In this document: positions 39,451 through 48,935 of the stretch, one piece after another
Layout: each line of letters starts with the position of its first letter
Position numbering within the stretch: the first letter of the stretch is position 1
Assembly (NCBI RefSeq): GCF_023061285.1
Contig: NZ_JAKGAM010000008.1
Span: forward strand, 62,001-126,000
DNA: 64,000 nt
Direction: 5' to 3'
Origin: Chromohalobacter nigrandesensis
GTDB taxonomy: Bacteria; Pseudomonadota; Gammaproteobacteria; Pseudomonadales; Halomonadaceae
The notes under the pieces: generated by a model
What the model saw: only the letters and a program-made list of their open reading frames with translations
Databases searched by the model: none
Told to the model about the DNA's origin: nothing
Position numbers and translations under genes: made by a program

Positions 39451-40788
39451 TCAGCGCTGCGTGCGGGCGAGCCACAGCGCGAGTAGCACGGCAGGCACGC
39501 CCAAGGCCGCGCTGACGGTAAAGAAGCCGGTGTAGCCGACGCCATCCACCACCAGCCCCGAGAAGCCGCCGAGAAACTTGCCGGGTAGCGTCATCAGCGA
39601 TGAGAACAAGGCATACTGCGTTGCCGTGTAGGCACGTGAGGTCAGGCTCGAGAGAAAGGCGATGAACACCGTGCTCGCCAGACCATTGGCGAGGTTGTCG
39701 CTCATGATGGTCATGACCAGCATGGGGAAGCTGTGCCCCGCGTTGGCCAGGGCCACGAACATCAGGTTGGTGACGGCAGTCGCCAGGGCACCTGCCACCA
39801 GCATCCGCCCCAGTCCAAAGCGCACCACCAGCAGACCGCCGGCCACGCCGCCGAGAATGCTCATGGCGATACCGAATACCTTGGTCACATTGGCAATCTC
39901 GGAGAGGCTGAAGCCCAGGTCGATATACAGCGGGTTGGCCATCGCGGCCATCGCCAGGTCGCTGATGCGGTAGAGACCGATGAATAGCAAGAACCACAGG
40001 GCCGTGCGTCCGTGACGGGCGAAGAAATCGGTGAAGGGGCAGACAATGGCTCCGATAACCCAGGCGCCGAAACGTCGCCGTCGCCGAGACGTGTGTCGGT
40101 GCTGGTGCAGGAATGCGCGCACGCGTGGTTCATTGGCGAGCTGGGTACCAAGCGTCGAGCGCTGTGGCTCTGGCCTTACCAGGGTGGTGATGATGCCGAC
40201 CCCGACGAGCGCGGCCATGCACGCGTAGGCGACATGCCAGGAGGCCGCGTCGGCGATATAAAGCGCCCCGGCGCCCGCAGCGAGCAGCCCGCCGCGATAG
40301 CCGATGATATAGGTCGAGGCCATGGCGGCCTGCACGCTTTCCTCGGCGGATTCGATGCGATAGGCATCGATGACGATATCCTGCGTCGCCGCGCCGAACG
40401 CGACCAACAGGGCCAAGCCGGCGATGGGGATAAGGTGCGCGGGCGGCGAGAGGGCGGCCAGGCCGAGTAACCCTGCGGCGATCGTCAACTGGGCGCAGAG
40501 CATCCAACTGCGGCGTTGGCCGAACCAGCGGCCCAAGCCGGGTAGGGCGACACGGTCGACGATCGGCGCCCAGGCGATCTTGATCGAATAGAGGATGCCG
40601 ATCCAGGAAAAGAACCCGATGGCAGCGACATCCACGCCGACGTCGCGCAACCAGGCCGTGAGCGTCGAGAACACCAGCAGGAACGGTAGGCCGGCGGCGA
40701 AGCCGAGAAACAGCATGGTGATGACCGGTGCCTGCAGATAAACCGCCAAGGCGTCGCGCCAGCGGCGGTGTGCGACATCGTGAGTCAT
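39451..40788 (-). CDS. ampG: AmpG-like muropeptide permease (MFS)
   Basis: AmpG imports GlcNAc-anhydro-muropeptides released by cell-wall turnover and affects AmpC induction. The typical stretch GFAAGLPFLLVFSTLTAWL, the WAPIVDR block and the QDIVIDAYRIE motif near helix 4 are present. There are about 12-14 hydrophobic segments in 445 residues. The ATG at 40788 has a GGGAGG site; 14 upstream codons are not needed. Confidence 0.88.
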   Translation of the reverse strand: MTHDVAHRRWRDALAVYLQAPVITMLFLGFAAGLPFLLVFSTLTAWLRDVGVDVAAIGFFSWIGILYSIKIAWAPIVDRVALPGLGRWFGQRRSWMLCAQLTIAAGLLGLAALSPPAHLIPIAGLALLVAFGAATQDIVIDAYRIESAEESVQAAMASTYIIGYRGGLLAAGAGALYIADAASWHVAYACMAALVGVGIITTLVRPEPQRSTLGTQLANEPRVRAFLHQHRHTSRRRRRFGAWVIGAIVCPFTDFFARHGRTALWFLLFIGLYRISDLAMAAMANPLYIDLGFSLSEIANVTKVFGIAMSILGGVAGGLLVVRFGLGRMLVAGALATAVTNLMFVALANAGHSFPMLVMTIMSDNLANGLASTVFIAFLSSLTSRAYTATQYALFSSLMTLPGKFLGGFSGLVVDGVGYTGFFTVSAALGVPAVLLALWLARTQR

Positions 40789-40945
40789 CGGTTCCTCCCG
40801 TGAGCGAGCCGCCCGATGCGGCTCGGACATGAATCCGGCACAATGCTAGAATGCAGCGTTTGCACGGCAACGGCCCGCGCCCAGGCGTGTGTCGCCAACG
40901 CAGGTTGCGTACCGTGGCATACCCCGACGATGAAGGCCAGAGGAC

Positions 40946-41494
40946 ATGACCGATCAGCTCGATCCAAGCGCGTCTGACGACGCGGCCGCCTGCCCGCGCT
41001 GGTATGTGGTGCAGTGCAAGGGTGGGGAATCCTTCCGTGCCAGCGAGCATCTGACCAATCAAGGCTATCGTGTCTTCCATCCGGTACTCGAGGTACAGAA
41101 GAAGCGCCGCAACAAGTTGGTCTGGATCGCCGAACCCTTGTTTCCTCATTATTTGTTCATTCGCCTCGACCGGGTGGCCAGCAATTGGCGACCCATACGC
41201 TCCACCCGGGGCGTGTTGAGGCTAGTGGCGTTTGGTGACGAGCCGCTGCCGGTGCCGGACGCGCTGGTCGAGACGTTGGTCGCCCATTCCCAGCGCGATG
41301 AGACGCTGCGTGAAGCGGGCAACGTCTACTTTCGCCCCGGTGAAGTCGTCGAGATCACCGAAGGTCCCTTTCAGGCGCTCAAGGCCGTGTTCGAGACCCA
41401 GAAGGGCGAAGAGCGCGCCATCGTCCTGCTCAACATGCTGCATCATCAGCAGCGTCTCGAGTTGCCAGTGGGCGATCTGCGCCGCACCACATGA
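40946..41494 (+). CDS. rfaH: Transcription antitermination factor RfaH (NusG paralogue)
   Basis: RfaH is a specialised NusG paralogue that promotes elongation through long operons such as those for surface polysaccharides, usually via an ops element. The NGN domain (RWYVVQCKGGESFRASEHL, FPHYLFIRL, IRSTRGVLRLVAFG) is intact, and the C-terminal KOW-like segment (VEITEGPFQALKAVFE) can presumably refold. The N-terminus has about 15 extra acidic residues. It is transcribed divergently from ampG. Confidence 0.92.
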   Translation: MTDQLDPSASDDAAACPRWYVVQCKGGESFRASEHLTNQGYRVFHPVLEVQKKRRNKLVWIAEPLFPHYLFIRLDRVASNWRPIRSTRGVLRLVAFGDEPLPVPDALVETLVAHSQRDETLREAGNVYFRPGEVVEITEGPFQALKAVFETQKGEERAIVLLNMLHHQQRLELPVGDLRRTT

Positions 41495-41529
41495 CACGCC
41501 GCTCAATGCTGTAAAGACCAGGAGTTTTC

Positions 41530-42036
41530 ATGACCATCTCGCCGCAACACGTCGTTCGCTTGCATTATGTGTTGTGCGATTCATCAGGACATGTGCTCGA
41601 CGACTCGCGTCGACGCGATGAGCCGCTCGAATATCTGCATGGCCACGCCAATATCCTGCCGGGTCTGGAAACGGCGCTGGAGGGACTTCCCAGCGGCGCT
41701 ACCCGTGAGATCAACCTGACGCCGGAGGAGGCTTATGGGGCGCATGCCCCCGATCTCGTGCAGACGGTGGCGCGCACGGCCTTTCCCGGTGTCGAAGAGT
41801 TGTCACCAGGCATGCGCTTTCAGGCCGAAGGCCCCGACGGGCCGCGTACGGTAACCTTGATCGAGGCGGATGACACGCAGGTGAAGGTGGATGCCAATCA
41901 TCCGCTGGCGGGGCAGGCGCTGGTGTTTCGTGTCGAAATTCTCGATATCCGCCCGGCAAGACGCGCCGAACTTGCCAAGGGTCATCCCTTGGCGGCAGAC
42001 GTGACGGCGTCCGAGGTCGAGGATCGCAAGCAATAG
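41530..42036 (+). CDS. FKBP-type peptidyl-prolyl isomerase (SlyD/FkpB family)
   Basis: A 168-residue cytoplasmic PPIase of the SlyD/FkpB group. It has the start VVRLHYVLCDSSGHVLDDS, the flap-insert layout HANILPGLETALEGLPSGA, and the EEAYGAHAPDLVQTV segment typical of the insert-in-flap chaperone domain. The C-terminus lacks the long His/Cys metal-binding tail of E. coli SlyD. It lies 35 nt after rfaH, so co-transcription is possible. Confidence 0.92.
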   Translation: MTISPQHVVRLHYVLCDSSGHVLDDSRRRDEPLEYLHGHANILPGLETALEGLPSGATREINLTPEEAYGAHAPDLVQTVARTAFPGVEELSPGMRFQAEGPDGPRTVTLIEADDTQVKVDANHPLAGQALVFRVEILDIRPARRAELAKGHPLAADVTASEVEDRKQ

Positions 42037-42055
42037 CGGCTGCAACTTGGAGCGT

Positions 42056-44137
42056 CTATTCGGGCAGCGTCTTCTCCAGCCGGCGCAAAAATGCATCCAT
42101 CGGCTCAGGGAGTGCTAGATAGTAGCCTTGCAGGAAGTCGATGCCGCGTGCGCATAGATAGTCTTGCTGCGCTGAGTTTTCCACCCCTTCGGCGACCACC
42201 CGGAGTTCCAGTGCCTTGCCCAGGGCGATGATGGAACGCACCAATGGTGCATCGCAGCGCGGCGTGATGGCATCGACGAAGACCTTATCGATCTTGATCT
42301 CGTCGACGCGAAAATCCTGTAGATAGCGCAGCGACGAATAGCCCGTGCCGAAGTCGTCGAGGGCGAGCCGCACGCCGAGTGCACGCAGCGCATTGAGCCT
42401 GGCGGCGACACCTGGTGTGACGAGCAGCGATTCGACGACTTCCAGGATCAACCGCCGAGGCTCGAAAGCATGACGTTCGAGCAATTGTGTCAGGTGCGTA
42501 ATGAAAGCATCGTCATGCAGTTGTTGCACCGAGACGTTGACCGAGAGCGACAGTTCGCTGCCGTGCAGTGCACCACCGAGCAGGTCGCAAGCCTGGTCGA
42601 GTACCCATTGGCCCATGGGGCGAATCAGGCCGCTGTACTCGGCTTCGGCAATGAAACTGCCCGGCGCCAGCAGCCCTTCGCGTGGATGCTGCCAGCGTAA
42701 GAGCACTTCGGCGCCTGTCAGGCGTCCCGCAGGGTCGAACTGCCCCTGTAGATACAGACGAAATTGGCGTTCGTCGAGCGCGGTGCGCAGTTCGCGTGCC
42801 AGACGATTGAGGCGCTGCTCCCAATCGCTTAGTTGGCTAGTGTAGAACGCCAAGTGAGGCGGTGGTGTCTCGCGTGCGTGTTGCACCGCGAGTTCGGCGC
42901 GTTGTAACAGCGATTCGATATCCTGCGCGTCGAGCGGATAGCGTGCCACACCGGCATTGAAACGCAACTGGCTGGGCGTGCCGAAGATGCGCCAGCTATT
43001 GTCGCCCAGCGAGAGTAGTCGCGCCAGACAATAGCGGCGCAGCGACTCATCCGTTTGTCCCGGAATCGCGATCAACAGGCGATTGGCCGGGAGTCGGCCG
43101 ACGTGAATGCTGCCTTGCAACTCGGTCAGGCGTTCCTGGAGTTTTTCAGCTACCTGACGAATCGCTTCATCACCAGCCTGTTGGCCGAGTGTCTCGTTGA
43201 TATGACCGAGACCGCCCAGCCGCAGCACCAATAGGTGAAATGCTTCGTCGCGTTGTGTCAACGCTTGCAGGCGTTCGAGGAGTCCTCTCAATGTGGCCAG
43301 CCCAGAGACTTCGTCGTGATAGAGCTGGCGATACAGGTCATGCTCCACTTCGCGACGGCGCAAGGATTCCGAAAACTGGGAAAGCAATCCCGCGAATCCC
43401 ATGAGGGTGGTGATTTCATCGCCATGCCACTCGCGTGGCGTCGTCGACTCACAGCAGATTGCCCCGCGTAGCTCACCGCCGACGAAAATCCCCACGTCCA
43501 GCATGGCGTGAATACGATTGTTGCACAGGTAATGGTGCAGGCCGCTGAGGCGTTCGTCATGTTGAGCGTCGGACGTGACCAGGCAAGGGTTTTGCGTCAG
43601 TGACGCGAGATAGCCATCCAGTCCGCTGGGCGCCAGCCTGATGCCATTGAGTGCTTCAACGAGCGACATGCGGCAGGTCAGGGAGCGATCCTTGTCGAGG
43701 AACCATAGACTGGCACGCTCTGCGCCTAGAACCTCGGCGCTGGTGTCGAGCAAAGCACGCAGGAAGGCGTCTTCATCGAGGTCGCGCTGCAGTAGTTCGC
43801 GCATCCGGCGCCAGGCTTCCTGTTGATTGGCCTGGCGTTGTTGTGCTTGGAGGAGAGCTTCCCATTGCGTAATGTTGTGGCGTGTCTGTTGGGCCATGCG
43901 ATGTCGCAAAACCGCACCCATCAGCATCACCATGATCGTGATCGCCATCAACCAGGACAGGCGTTGCTCGAATAGCAGCGACGCCCCGATGGCGATCACG
44001 CTACCTACCGCAAACACGCGGAAAAGCACGCTGTTGCGGCGTTGTTCGTTACGCAAGCGTCGTAATTGGTCGACGGCATCAAGCGTCATGCGAGGCACCG
44101 ATGAGCGTCGAAGCGAAGATAAGTCGTCATGCGCCAT
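42056..44137 (-). CDS. GAF-GGDEF-EAL signalling protein with a degenerate GGDEF site
   Basis: Two N-terminal membrane helices (about residues 38-78) are followed by a GAF-like sensor domain (100-255), a GGDEF domain (265-430) and an EAL domain (440-690). The GGDEF active-site motif is replaced by LPANRL, so cyclic-di-GMP synthesis is unlikely. The EAL residues are kept: EVLLRWQHP, SVNVSVQQL, EVVES, LDDFGTGYSSL, KIDKVF and VAEGVE. So phosphodiesterase activity is plausible. An alternative start lies 16 codons in (ATG at 44089). It is convergent with the PPIase gene. Confidence 0.9.
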   Translation of the reverse strand: MAHDDLSSLRRSSVPRMTLDAVDQLRRLRNEQRRNSVLFRVFAVGSVIAIGASLLFEQRLSWLMAITIMVMLMGAVLRHRMAQQTRHNITQWEALLQAQQRQANQQEAWRRMRELLQRDLDEDAFLRALLDTSAEVLGAERASLWFLDKDRSLTCRMSLVEALNGIRLAPSGLDGYLASLTQNPCLVTSDAQHDERLSGLHHYLCNNRIHAMLDVGIFVGGELRGAICCESTTPREWHGDEITTLMGFAGLLSQFSESLRRREVEHDLYRQLYHDEVSGLATLRGLLERLQALTQRDEAFHLLVLRLGGLGHINETLGQQAGDEAIRQVAEKLQERLTELQGSIHVGRLPANRLLIAIPGQTDESLRRYCLARLLSLGDNSWRIFGTPSQLRFNAGVARYPLDAQDIESLLQRAELAVQHARETPPPHLAFYTSQLSDWEQRLNRLARELRTALDERQFRLYLQGQFDPAGRLTGAEVLLRWQHPREGLLAPGSFIAEAEYSGLIRPMGQWVLDQACDLLGGALHGSELSLSVNVSVQQLHDDAFITHLTQLLERHAFEPRRLILEVVESLLVTPGVAARLNALRALGVRLALDDFGTGYSSLRYLQDFRVDEIKIDKVFVDAITPRCDAPLVRSIIALGKALELRVVAEGVENSAQQDYLCARGIDFLQGYYLALPEPMDAFLRRLEKTLPE

Positions 44138-44294
44138 CCTATGCCATGTTGAAAAGGGCCTTGGCGCGTCGGCGTCACAATGCCGTCAAGCTCGGTGAAT
44201 TCGTTGTCATGAAGCGCGAAGGATCTAGGGCACGCTGTTGTGATTGGCCTCTAGCGTTATCTTGGCAGTGAATGCGGGTCGGGGGAAGCGTGTT

Positions 44295-44318
44295 CGGGGC
44301 ATGCCGTGGCATGCCCCG
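44295..44318 (-). terminator. Strong hairpin after proS
   Basis: CGGGGCATGCC / GGCATGCCCCG forms an 11-bp stem with a 2-nt loop, 7 nt beyond the proS stop on the minus strand. It lacks a T-tract, so it may be a stabilising hairpin instead of a true terminator. Confidence 0.5.
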
Positions 44319-44325
44319 GTGCGGG

Positions 44326-46047
44326 TCAAGAGGACAGACGTTGGCGCAGGAAGTCGAGCATCGTATCGGCGGGTACCATGGTGACCTCGCTATCGCGGCG
44401 TCCCTTGTATTCCAGCTCGCCGTTATCCAGCCCGCGCTCGCCGATCACGACACGATGGGGGATGCCAGTGAGCTCTTGGTCAGCGAATTTGACGCCGGGG
44501 CGCAGGTCGCGATCATCGATCAGCACGTCGACGCCAGCGTTGATAAGTTGCTGATAAAGGGTTTCGGCATACTCGCGAACACGCTCGGACTTGTGCGCGT
44601 TCATGGGTACCAGCGTGACTTCGAACGGGGCGATGGTATTCGGCCAGATGATGCCTGCGGCATCGTGGCTCTGCTCGATGGCGGCGGCGACGACACGGGT
44701 GACGCCAATGCCATAGCAGCCCATCAGCAAAGGCATTGCCTGGCCATTGTCGTCGAGCACGGTAGCGTTCATTGCCGTGGAATACTTGGTTCCCAACTGG
44801 AAGACGTGGCCGACTTCGATGCCGCGTGCGATGGCCAGTGTACCCTTGCCGTCCGGCGAGGGATCGCCCTCGACCACGTTACGCAGGTCAGCCACCTTGG
44901 GCAGGGCGACGTCGCGCTCCCAGTTGATGCCGAAATAGTGCTGGCCATCGATGTTGGCGCCGGCACCGAAGTCGCTCATCAGCGCCACGCTGCGGTCGAT
45001 GATCAATGGCATCTTCAGGTTGACCGGTCCCAATGAGCCGGGGCCGGCGCCCACCGCCTGGCGAATTTCCGCTTCACTGGCCATGGTCAGGGGCGCGGCA
45101 ACCTCGGGCAGGTTCTCGGCCTTGACCTCGTTGAGTTCGTGATCGCCACGCACCAGCAAGGCCACCAGGCCGTCTTCTGCAGCATGCACCATCAATGTCT
45201 TGAGGGTCTTCTCGATGGGCAGGCCATGCTGCTCGACCAAGGTGGCGATAGTACGCGCATGGGGTGTGTCGACCAGGCGCAGTTCTTCCTGGGGCGCGGC
45301 GCGCTCGGGCGTCTCCCCCAGCGGCACGGGGAGCGCCTCGGCTTTCTCCATGTTGGCGGCGTAGTCAGAAGACGTGGAGAATACCACTGCATCCTCGCCG
45401 GAATCGGCCAGCACCTGAAATTCGTGGGAACCCGTACCGCCGATGTCGCCGTTGTCGGCCTCGACGGCACGGAAATCCAGTCCCAGGCGCGTGAAGATGC
45501 GTATATAGGCGTCGTACATCGCATCGTAGGAGCGCTGCAGGCCGGCCTGGTCGATATCGAAGGAGTAGGCATCCTTCATGATGAACTCGCGGGCACGCAT
45601 GACGCCGAAGCGCGGACGCGTCTCGTCGCGGAACTTTGTCTGGATCTGGTAGAAGTTGGAGGGCACCTGCTTGTAGGAGCGTATTTCGTTACGCACCAGG
45701 TCGGTGATCACTTCCTCGTGCGTCGGGCCGTAGCAGAAATCGCGCTCGTGGCGGTCACGGATACGCAGCAGCAGGTTGCCGTATTGGTCCCAGCGTCCGG
45801 ACTCCTGCCACAATTCTGCCGGCTGGATCGCGGGCATCAGGACTTCCTGAGCACCGGCGCGGTTCATTTCCTCGCGCACGATGTTTTCGACCTTGCGAAG
45901 CGTGCGCAGCCCCAAGGGGAGCCAGGTATAGAGCCCCGAGCTCAGGCGGCGAATCATGCCCGCGCGCAGCATCAGCTGGTGGCTGACGATGTCGGCGTCG
46001 GCGGGTGTTTCCTTGAGGGTGGAGATCAATAATTGACTGGCGCGCAT
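44326..46047 (-). CDS. proS: Prolyl-tRNA synthetase
   Basis: This is a class II synthetase of bacterial type with an editing INS domain between motifs 2 and 3. [20 protein letters not shown] matches E. coli ProS, and motif 2 ([21 protein letters not shown]) is present. A TTG at 46053 is in frame, but the ATG at 46047 aligns with the E. coli start, so the protein has 573 residues. Confidence 0.96.
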   Translation of the reverse strand: MRASQLLISTLKETPADADIVSHQLMLRAGMIRRLSSGLYTWLPLGLRTLRKVENIVREEMNRAGAQEVLMPAIQPAELWQESGRWDQYGNLLLRIRDRHERDFCYGPTHEEVITDLVRNEIRSYKQVPSNFYQIQTKFRDETRPRFGVMRAREFIMKDAYSFDIDQAGLQRSYDAMYDAYIRIFTRLGLDFRAVEADNGDIGGTGSHEFQVLADSGEDAVVFSTSSDYAANMEKAEALPVPLGETPERAAPQEELRLVDTPHARTIATLVEQHGLPIEKTLKTLMVHAAEDGLVALLVRGDHELNEVKAENLPEVAAPLTMASEAEIRQAVGAGPGSLGPVNLKMPLIIDRSVALMSDFGAGANIDGQHYFGINWERDVALPKVADLRNVVEGDPSPDGKGTLAIARGIEVGHVFQLGTKYSTAMNATVLDDNGQAMPLLMGCYGIGVTRVVAAAIEQSHDAAGIIWPNTIAPFEVTLVPMNAHKSERVREYAETLYQQLINAGVDVLIDDRDLRPGVKFADQELTGIPHRVVIGERGLDNGELEYKGRRDSEVTMVPADTMLDFLRQRLSS

Positions 46048-46315
46048 GGACAAGCGGTTCCTTGGATTCGAGGCCTAACATCGCGTCGCTCTTAAGCGGC
46101 GCGGCAGATGGATGTATTGTACGGTTCAGGCGTGAACGCGGCAAAAGCGATATGGGTCGGTGCTTTCTGGAGCGACGAGGTGGACGTCGAGCTTGGTGAA
46201 GGCAGGCTCACGTTGCCGCGACGTTTGCGATATCCTTACGCGTGTAATGTCCGGCTGTTGGGTGGCGTAGTCTTGGCTCGAATAATGTATGTGAACAGGG
46301 TGAGAGGATAAAGTG

Positions 46316-46771
46316 ATGAGTGCCATGAATGATCGAAAAGTCTTCCAGGCTCGCCGCTGGATAGCAGCACTGACCATCGTGGTTACTACCACGACGCTGG
46401 CGGGATGCGGGACCGTGTTCTATCCCGAGCGCAAGGGGCAGCCCAGTGGGCGTATCGATCCCGCAGTGGCAGTCGCCGATGGCGTGGGCCTGCTGTTTTA
46501 CATCATCCCAGGTGTCGTCGCCTACGCTATCGACTTTTCCAATGGCACGATCTACCTGCCGAGTCGCGATACCGCGCAGGTGGATACGCTGCATTTCGAG
46601 GACGAATTGGATACGCAAACGCTCGAGTCGGTGCTGGCCGAACGCACGGGTGGATCAGTGCGTCTAGACGATGAACTCGTGCGCGTCGAACGGGTCGCTT
46701 CTCGTGATGAGGCGCTGGCGCTGGTGCGCATGTCAGGCACTTACGATAAAGAACGTCTTGCCTCGATGTAA
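46316..46771 (+). CDS. Predicted lipoprotein next to proS
   Basis: A 151-residue protein with a basic N-terminus, a hydrophobic stretch and a lipobox LAGC at about residues 27-30 (ALTIVVTTTTLAGC). After it comes a conserved-looking block (YPERKGQPSGRIDPAVA) and a hydrophobic segment (GVGLLFYIIPGVVAYAIDF), like the small lipoproteins divergent from proS in pseudomonads. A GTG lies one codon upstream, and the GAGAGG site fits the ATG at 46316. Function unknown. Confidence 0.8.
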   Translation: MSAMNDRKVFQARRWIAALTIVVTTTTLAGCGTVFYPERKGQPSGRIDPAVAVADGVGLLFYIIPGVVAYAIDFSNGTIYLPSRDTAQVDTLHFEDELDTQTLESVLAERTGGSVRLDDELVRVERVASRDEALALVRMSGTYDKERLASM

Positions 46772-46955
46772 GGACTTTGTTGGGGGATGAAGCAGTCTAG
46801 TGCGAGTTGCCTCACATGACTTTGATGAGTGTCATGCTACGAGGCAATTCGTGATCGGCATGAGAAAAACCAGACACGTAAACGCGAATATCAAACTGTT
46901 CTCAAAAAGGCTCTCACGCATACTGAACACTCGATTCAGACGCAGGGAGTCTACA

Positions 46956-47771
46956 ATGACATTACAATATAAAGCTTCTCGATTCGTGGCGCCGCCCGAG
47001 CACCCGACGCAAACCTATCGTTTGAGCAATATGTGCCTGCCAACGCCCTTGTCGGTAGGCGAGCTGGAAACGTTCAGCACCATCAGTCGCCAGGTATCGC
47101 CTTTGAGAAAGCGCCAAACGCTATTTGCACAAGGCGAAGAATTCAAGAGTCTGTATATCGTTCGTTGCGGAAGCTTGAAGCAAGTCTATCGTGACATCAC
47201 CAACGAAGAGCACATTACCCAGTTTTATTTGCCGGGCGAAGTAGTGGGCCTTGATGCCATTAGTAGTGGTTTTCATCCGGTAGCCACGCAGGCATTGGAA
47301 ACGACGTCCGTCTGCGAAATATTGCCTGAAGCGCTCGAAGAGCTTGCCCAGAAGAGACCGAGTGAGCTGGGCATGAACGGTTGTTTTCTACGGGTGATGA
47401 GTCGCGCATTGCATCAGGAGCGCATGATGGTGCGTCTATTTTTGAATAGAACGTCCGATGTGCGTTTGGCCAGCTTTCTGCTCGCCTTGTCGACACGCTT
47501 TAGACAACAGGGATATTCGCCGTTTAGCTTCCGCCTTTCCATGTCGCGTAGCGATATAGGCAATTATCTGGGGTTAGCGGTCGAGACGGTGAGTCGTCTA
47601 TTGGGACGTTTCCAGGACCTGGAGTTGCTCACGGCAAAGGGGCGAGAAATAAGAATCGACGATCTGGACGGGCTCATGGCGTTGGCGGATGGGCGTGGGC
47701 GTCAGTCCATCTGGCATACCCCGGTCACCTCGCCGAGCTCCAGACATCTCGCTGGTGTGTCGGCGCACTGA
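46956..47771 (+). CDS. CRP/FNR-family regulator lacking two FNR cluster cysteines
   Basis: This 271-residue protein aligns without gaps to FNR over the sensor N-terminus: C29 of E. coli FNR corresponds to C27 (NMCLPTPL), but C20 and C23 are replaced by T18 and Y21. The position of C122 is kept (SVCEILPEALEEL). The cAMP/FNR beta-barrel, dimer helix and HTH with the FNR recognition helix (ETVSRLLGRFQ) are intact, so DNA binding at FNR-like sites is likely. Loss of two [4Fe-4S] ligands argues against canonical oxygen sensing. Translation starts at 46956; the upstream codons in frame are not conserved. Confidence 0.9.
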   Translation: MTLQYKASRFVAPPEHPTQTYRLSNMCLPTPLSVGELETFSTISRQVSPLRKRQTLFAQGEEFKSLYIVRCGSLKQVYRDITNEEHITQFYLPGEVVGLDAISSGFHPVATQALETTSVCEILPEALEELAQKRPSELGMNGCFLRVMSRALHQERMMVRLFLNRTSDVRLASFLLALSTRFRQQGYSPFSFRLSMSRSDIGNYLGLAVETVSRLLGRFQDLELLTAKGREIRIDDLDGLMALADGRGRQSIWHTPVTSPSSRHLAGVSAH

Positions 47772-47861
47772 GACCAAGTGCGGGGTGGCCGCTATGTCGA
47801 CGCTTTAGAGAGTTACCGACAGAAATACGAATAGGAGAGGGCGCCAAGCGCTTTATTCTAC

Positions 47862-47948
47862 TGGTGCCCGGAGCCGGACTTGAACCGGCACGGTGTTACC
47901 ACCGAGAGATTTTAAGTCTCTTGCGTCTACCTATTTCGCCATCCGGGC
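47862..47948 (-). tRNA. tRNA-Leu (TAA)
   Basis: The full cloverleaf ends in an encoded CCA, with a long variable arm and anticodon loop CTTAAAA (anticodon TAA). The acceptor stem pairs GCCCGGA with TCCGGGC. It is the last tRNA of the gacA-uvrC-pgsA unit. Confidence 0.96.
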
Positions 47949-47981
47949 TAACGGATACGGAAGGGGAACACCGCAGAAAAA

Positions 47982-48055
47982 TGGAGGCTGGAGTCGGAAT
48001 CGAACCGGCGTACACGGAGTTGCAGTCCGCTGCATCACCACTCTGCCATCCAGCC
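47982..48055 (-). tRNA. tRNA-Cys (GCA)
   Basis: A 74-nt tRNA with acceptor stem GGCTGGA / TCCAGCC, anticodon GCA in loop CTGCAAC, and an encoded CCA end. It lies between the pseudo-tRNA and tRNA-Leu. Confidence 0.97.
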
Positions 48056-48092
48056 TTTTTGAACGCGTTGAAGAACGAGCAACGTTCGAGTT

Positions 48093-48170
48093 TGGAGCGG
48101 GAAACGAGATTCGACCGGGCTGGCGTTCCAGCTTGCGACCTTCATTAACCGTTCCAATACTACCAAGTTC
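48093..48170 (-). pseudogene. Degenerate tRNA-Gly copy
   Basis: On the minus strand the last 22 nt are identical to the 3' end of the neighbouring tRNA-Gly (TCGAATCTCGTTTCCCGCTC plus CA), but the 5' part has decayed. A TTGGTAG D-arm-like piece and a GGTCGCAAG segment are still recognisable, while no acceptor 5' strand pairs with the 3' end. It should not fold as a functional tRNA. Confidence 0.65.
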
Positions 48171-48245
48171 TGGAGCGGGAAACGAGATTCGAACTCGCGA
48201 CCCTCGCCTTGGCAAGGCGATGCTCTACCGCTGAGCTATTCCCGC
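48171..48245 (-). tRNA. tRNA-Gly (GCC)
   Basis: A 75-nt tRNA with acceptor stem GCGGGAA / TTCCCGC, anticodon GCC in loop TTGCCAA, T-arm GCGAG-TTCGAAT-CTCGT and an encoded CCA. It is the first tRNA downstream of pgsA, as in Pseudomonas. Confidence 0.97.
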
Positions 48246-48322
48246 CGAACTCGAGGACGTATTATAGGGATAAGTCTGTGAATGTCAAACGTTTATGCGC
48301 CTCTGCGAAGTAAAAAGCACGC

Positions 48323-48871
48323 TCACATGGAGCGCGTCAATTCCGGCCACGCCGCGCGCAGGTACTGGAACATCGACCATAGCGTCAGCGCGGCGGCGAC
48401 ATAGAGCAGAACGACGCCCAGGTTGGAGATCATCGTGCCAGGCGCGAAGCCGAGCAGCAGCAACAGCGAGACCATCTGCAGGGTAGTCTTGAGTTTCCCT
48501 ATCCAAGAGACGGCGACGCTACCACGCTTGCCGAGTTCCGCCATCCACTCGCGTAATGCCGAGATGACGATCTCTCGACCAATGATGACCAGGCCCGGCA
48601 GTGTCAGCCACACGGCGTCGAAACGCTCGATCAGTAGTGCGAGGGCGACGGCGACCATGAGCTTGTCTGCGACCGGGTCGAGAAAGGCGCCGAAAGGGGT
48701 GCTTTGATTCCAGCGACGAGCCAGGTAACCGTCGAGCCAGTCGGTCACGGCGGCAAGCCCAAACAACCCCGCACACAGGAGCATGCTCCAGGCATAAGGG
48801 AGATAGAAGGCGATCACCAGCAAGGGAATGAACACGATTCGAGCAAGCGTCAATAGGTTGGGGATGTTCAT
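48323..48871 (-). CDS. pgsA: CDP-diacylglycerol--glycerol-3-phosphate 3-phosphatidyltransferase
   Basis: PgsA makes phosphatidylglycerol phosphate, the committed step to phosphatidylglycerol and cardiolipin. It starts [19 protein letters not shown] and carries the CDP-alcohol transferase signature [10 protein letters not shown] ... [11 protein letters not shown]. Several hydrophobic helices and 182 residues fit the family. It follows uvrC and precedes tRNA-Gly. Confidence 0.96.
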   Translation of the reverse strand: MNIPNLLTLARIVFIPLLVIAFYLPYAWSMLLCAGLFGLAAVTDWLDGYLARRWNQSTPFGAFLDPVADKLMVAVALALLIERFDAVWLTLPGLVIIGREIVISALREWMAELGKRGSVAVSWIGKLKTTLQMVSLLLLLGFAPGTMISNLGVVLLYVAAALTLWSMFQYLRAAWPELTRSM

Positions 48872-48935
48872 CGCGCGATGTAAGTCCTGACTGGTGAATG
48901 AAGTCGTCGTGCCATTGTATCTTTCCGCTCATGGC

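Noticed and set aside
46108-46311. Small open frame of 67 codons between proS and the lipoprotein
   Set aside because: No ribosome site, no conserved-looking features, and it lies in a divergent promoter region.
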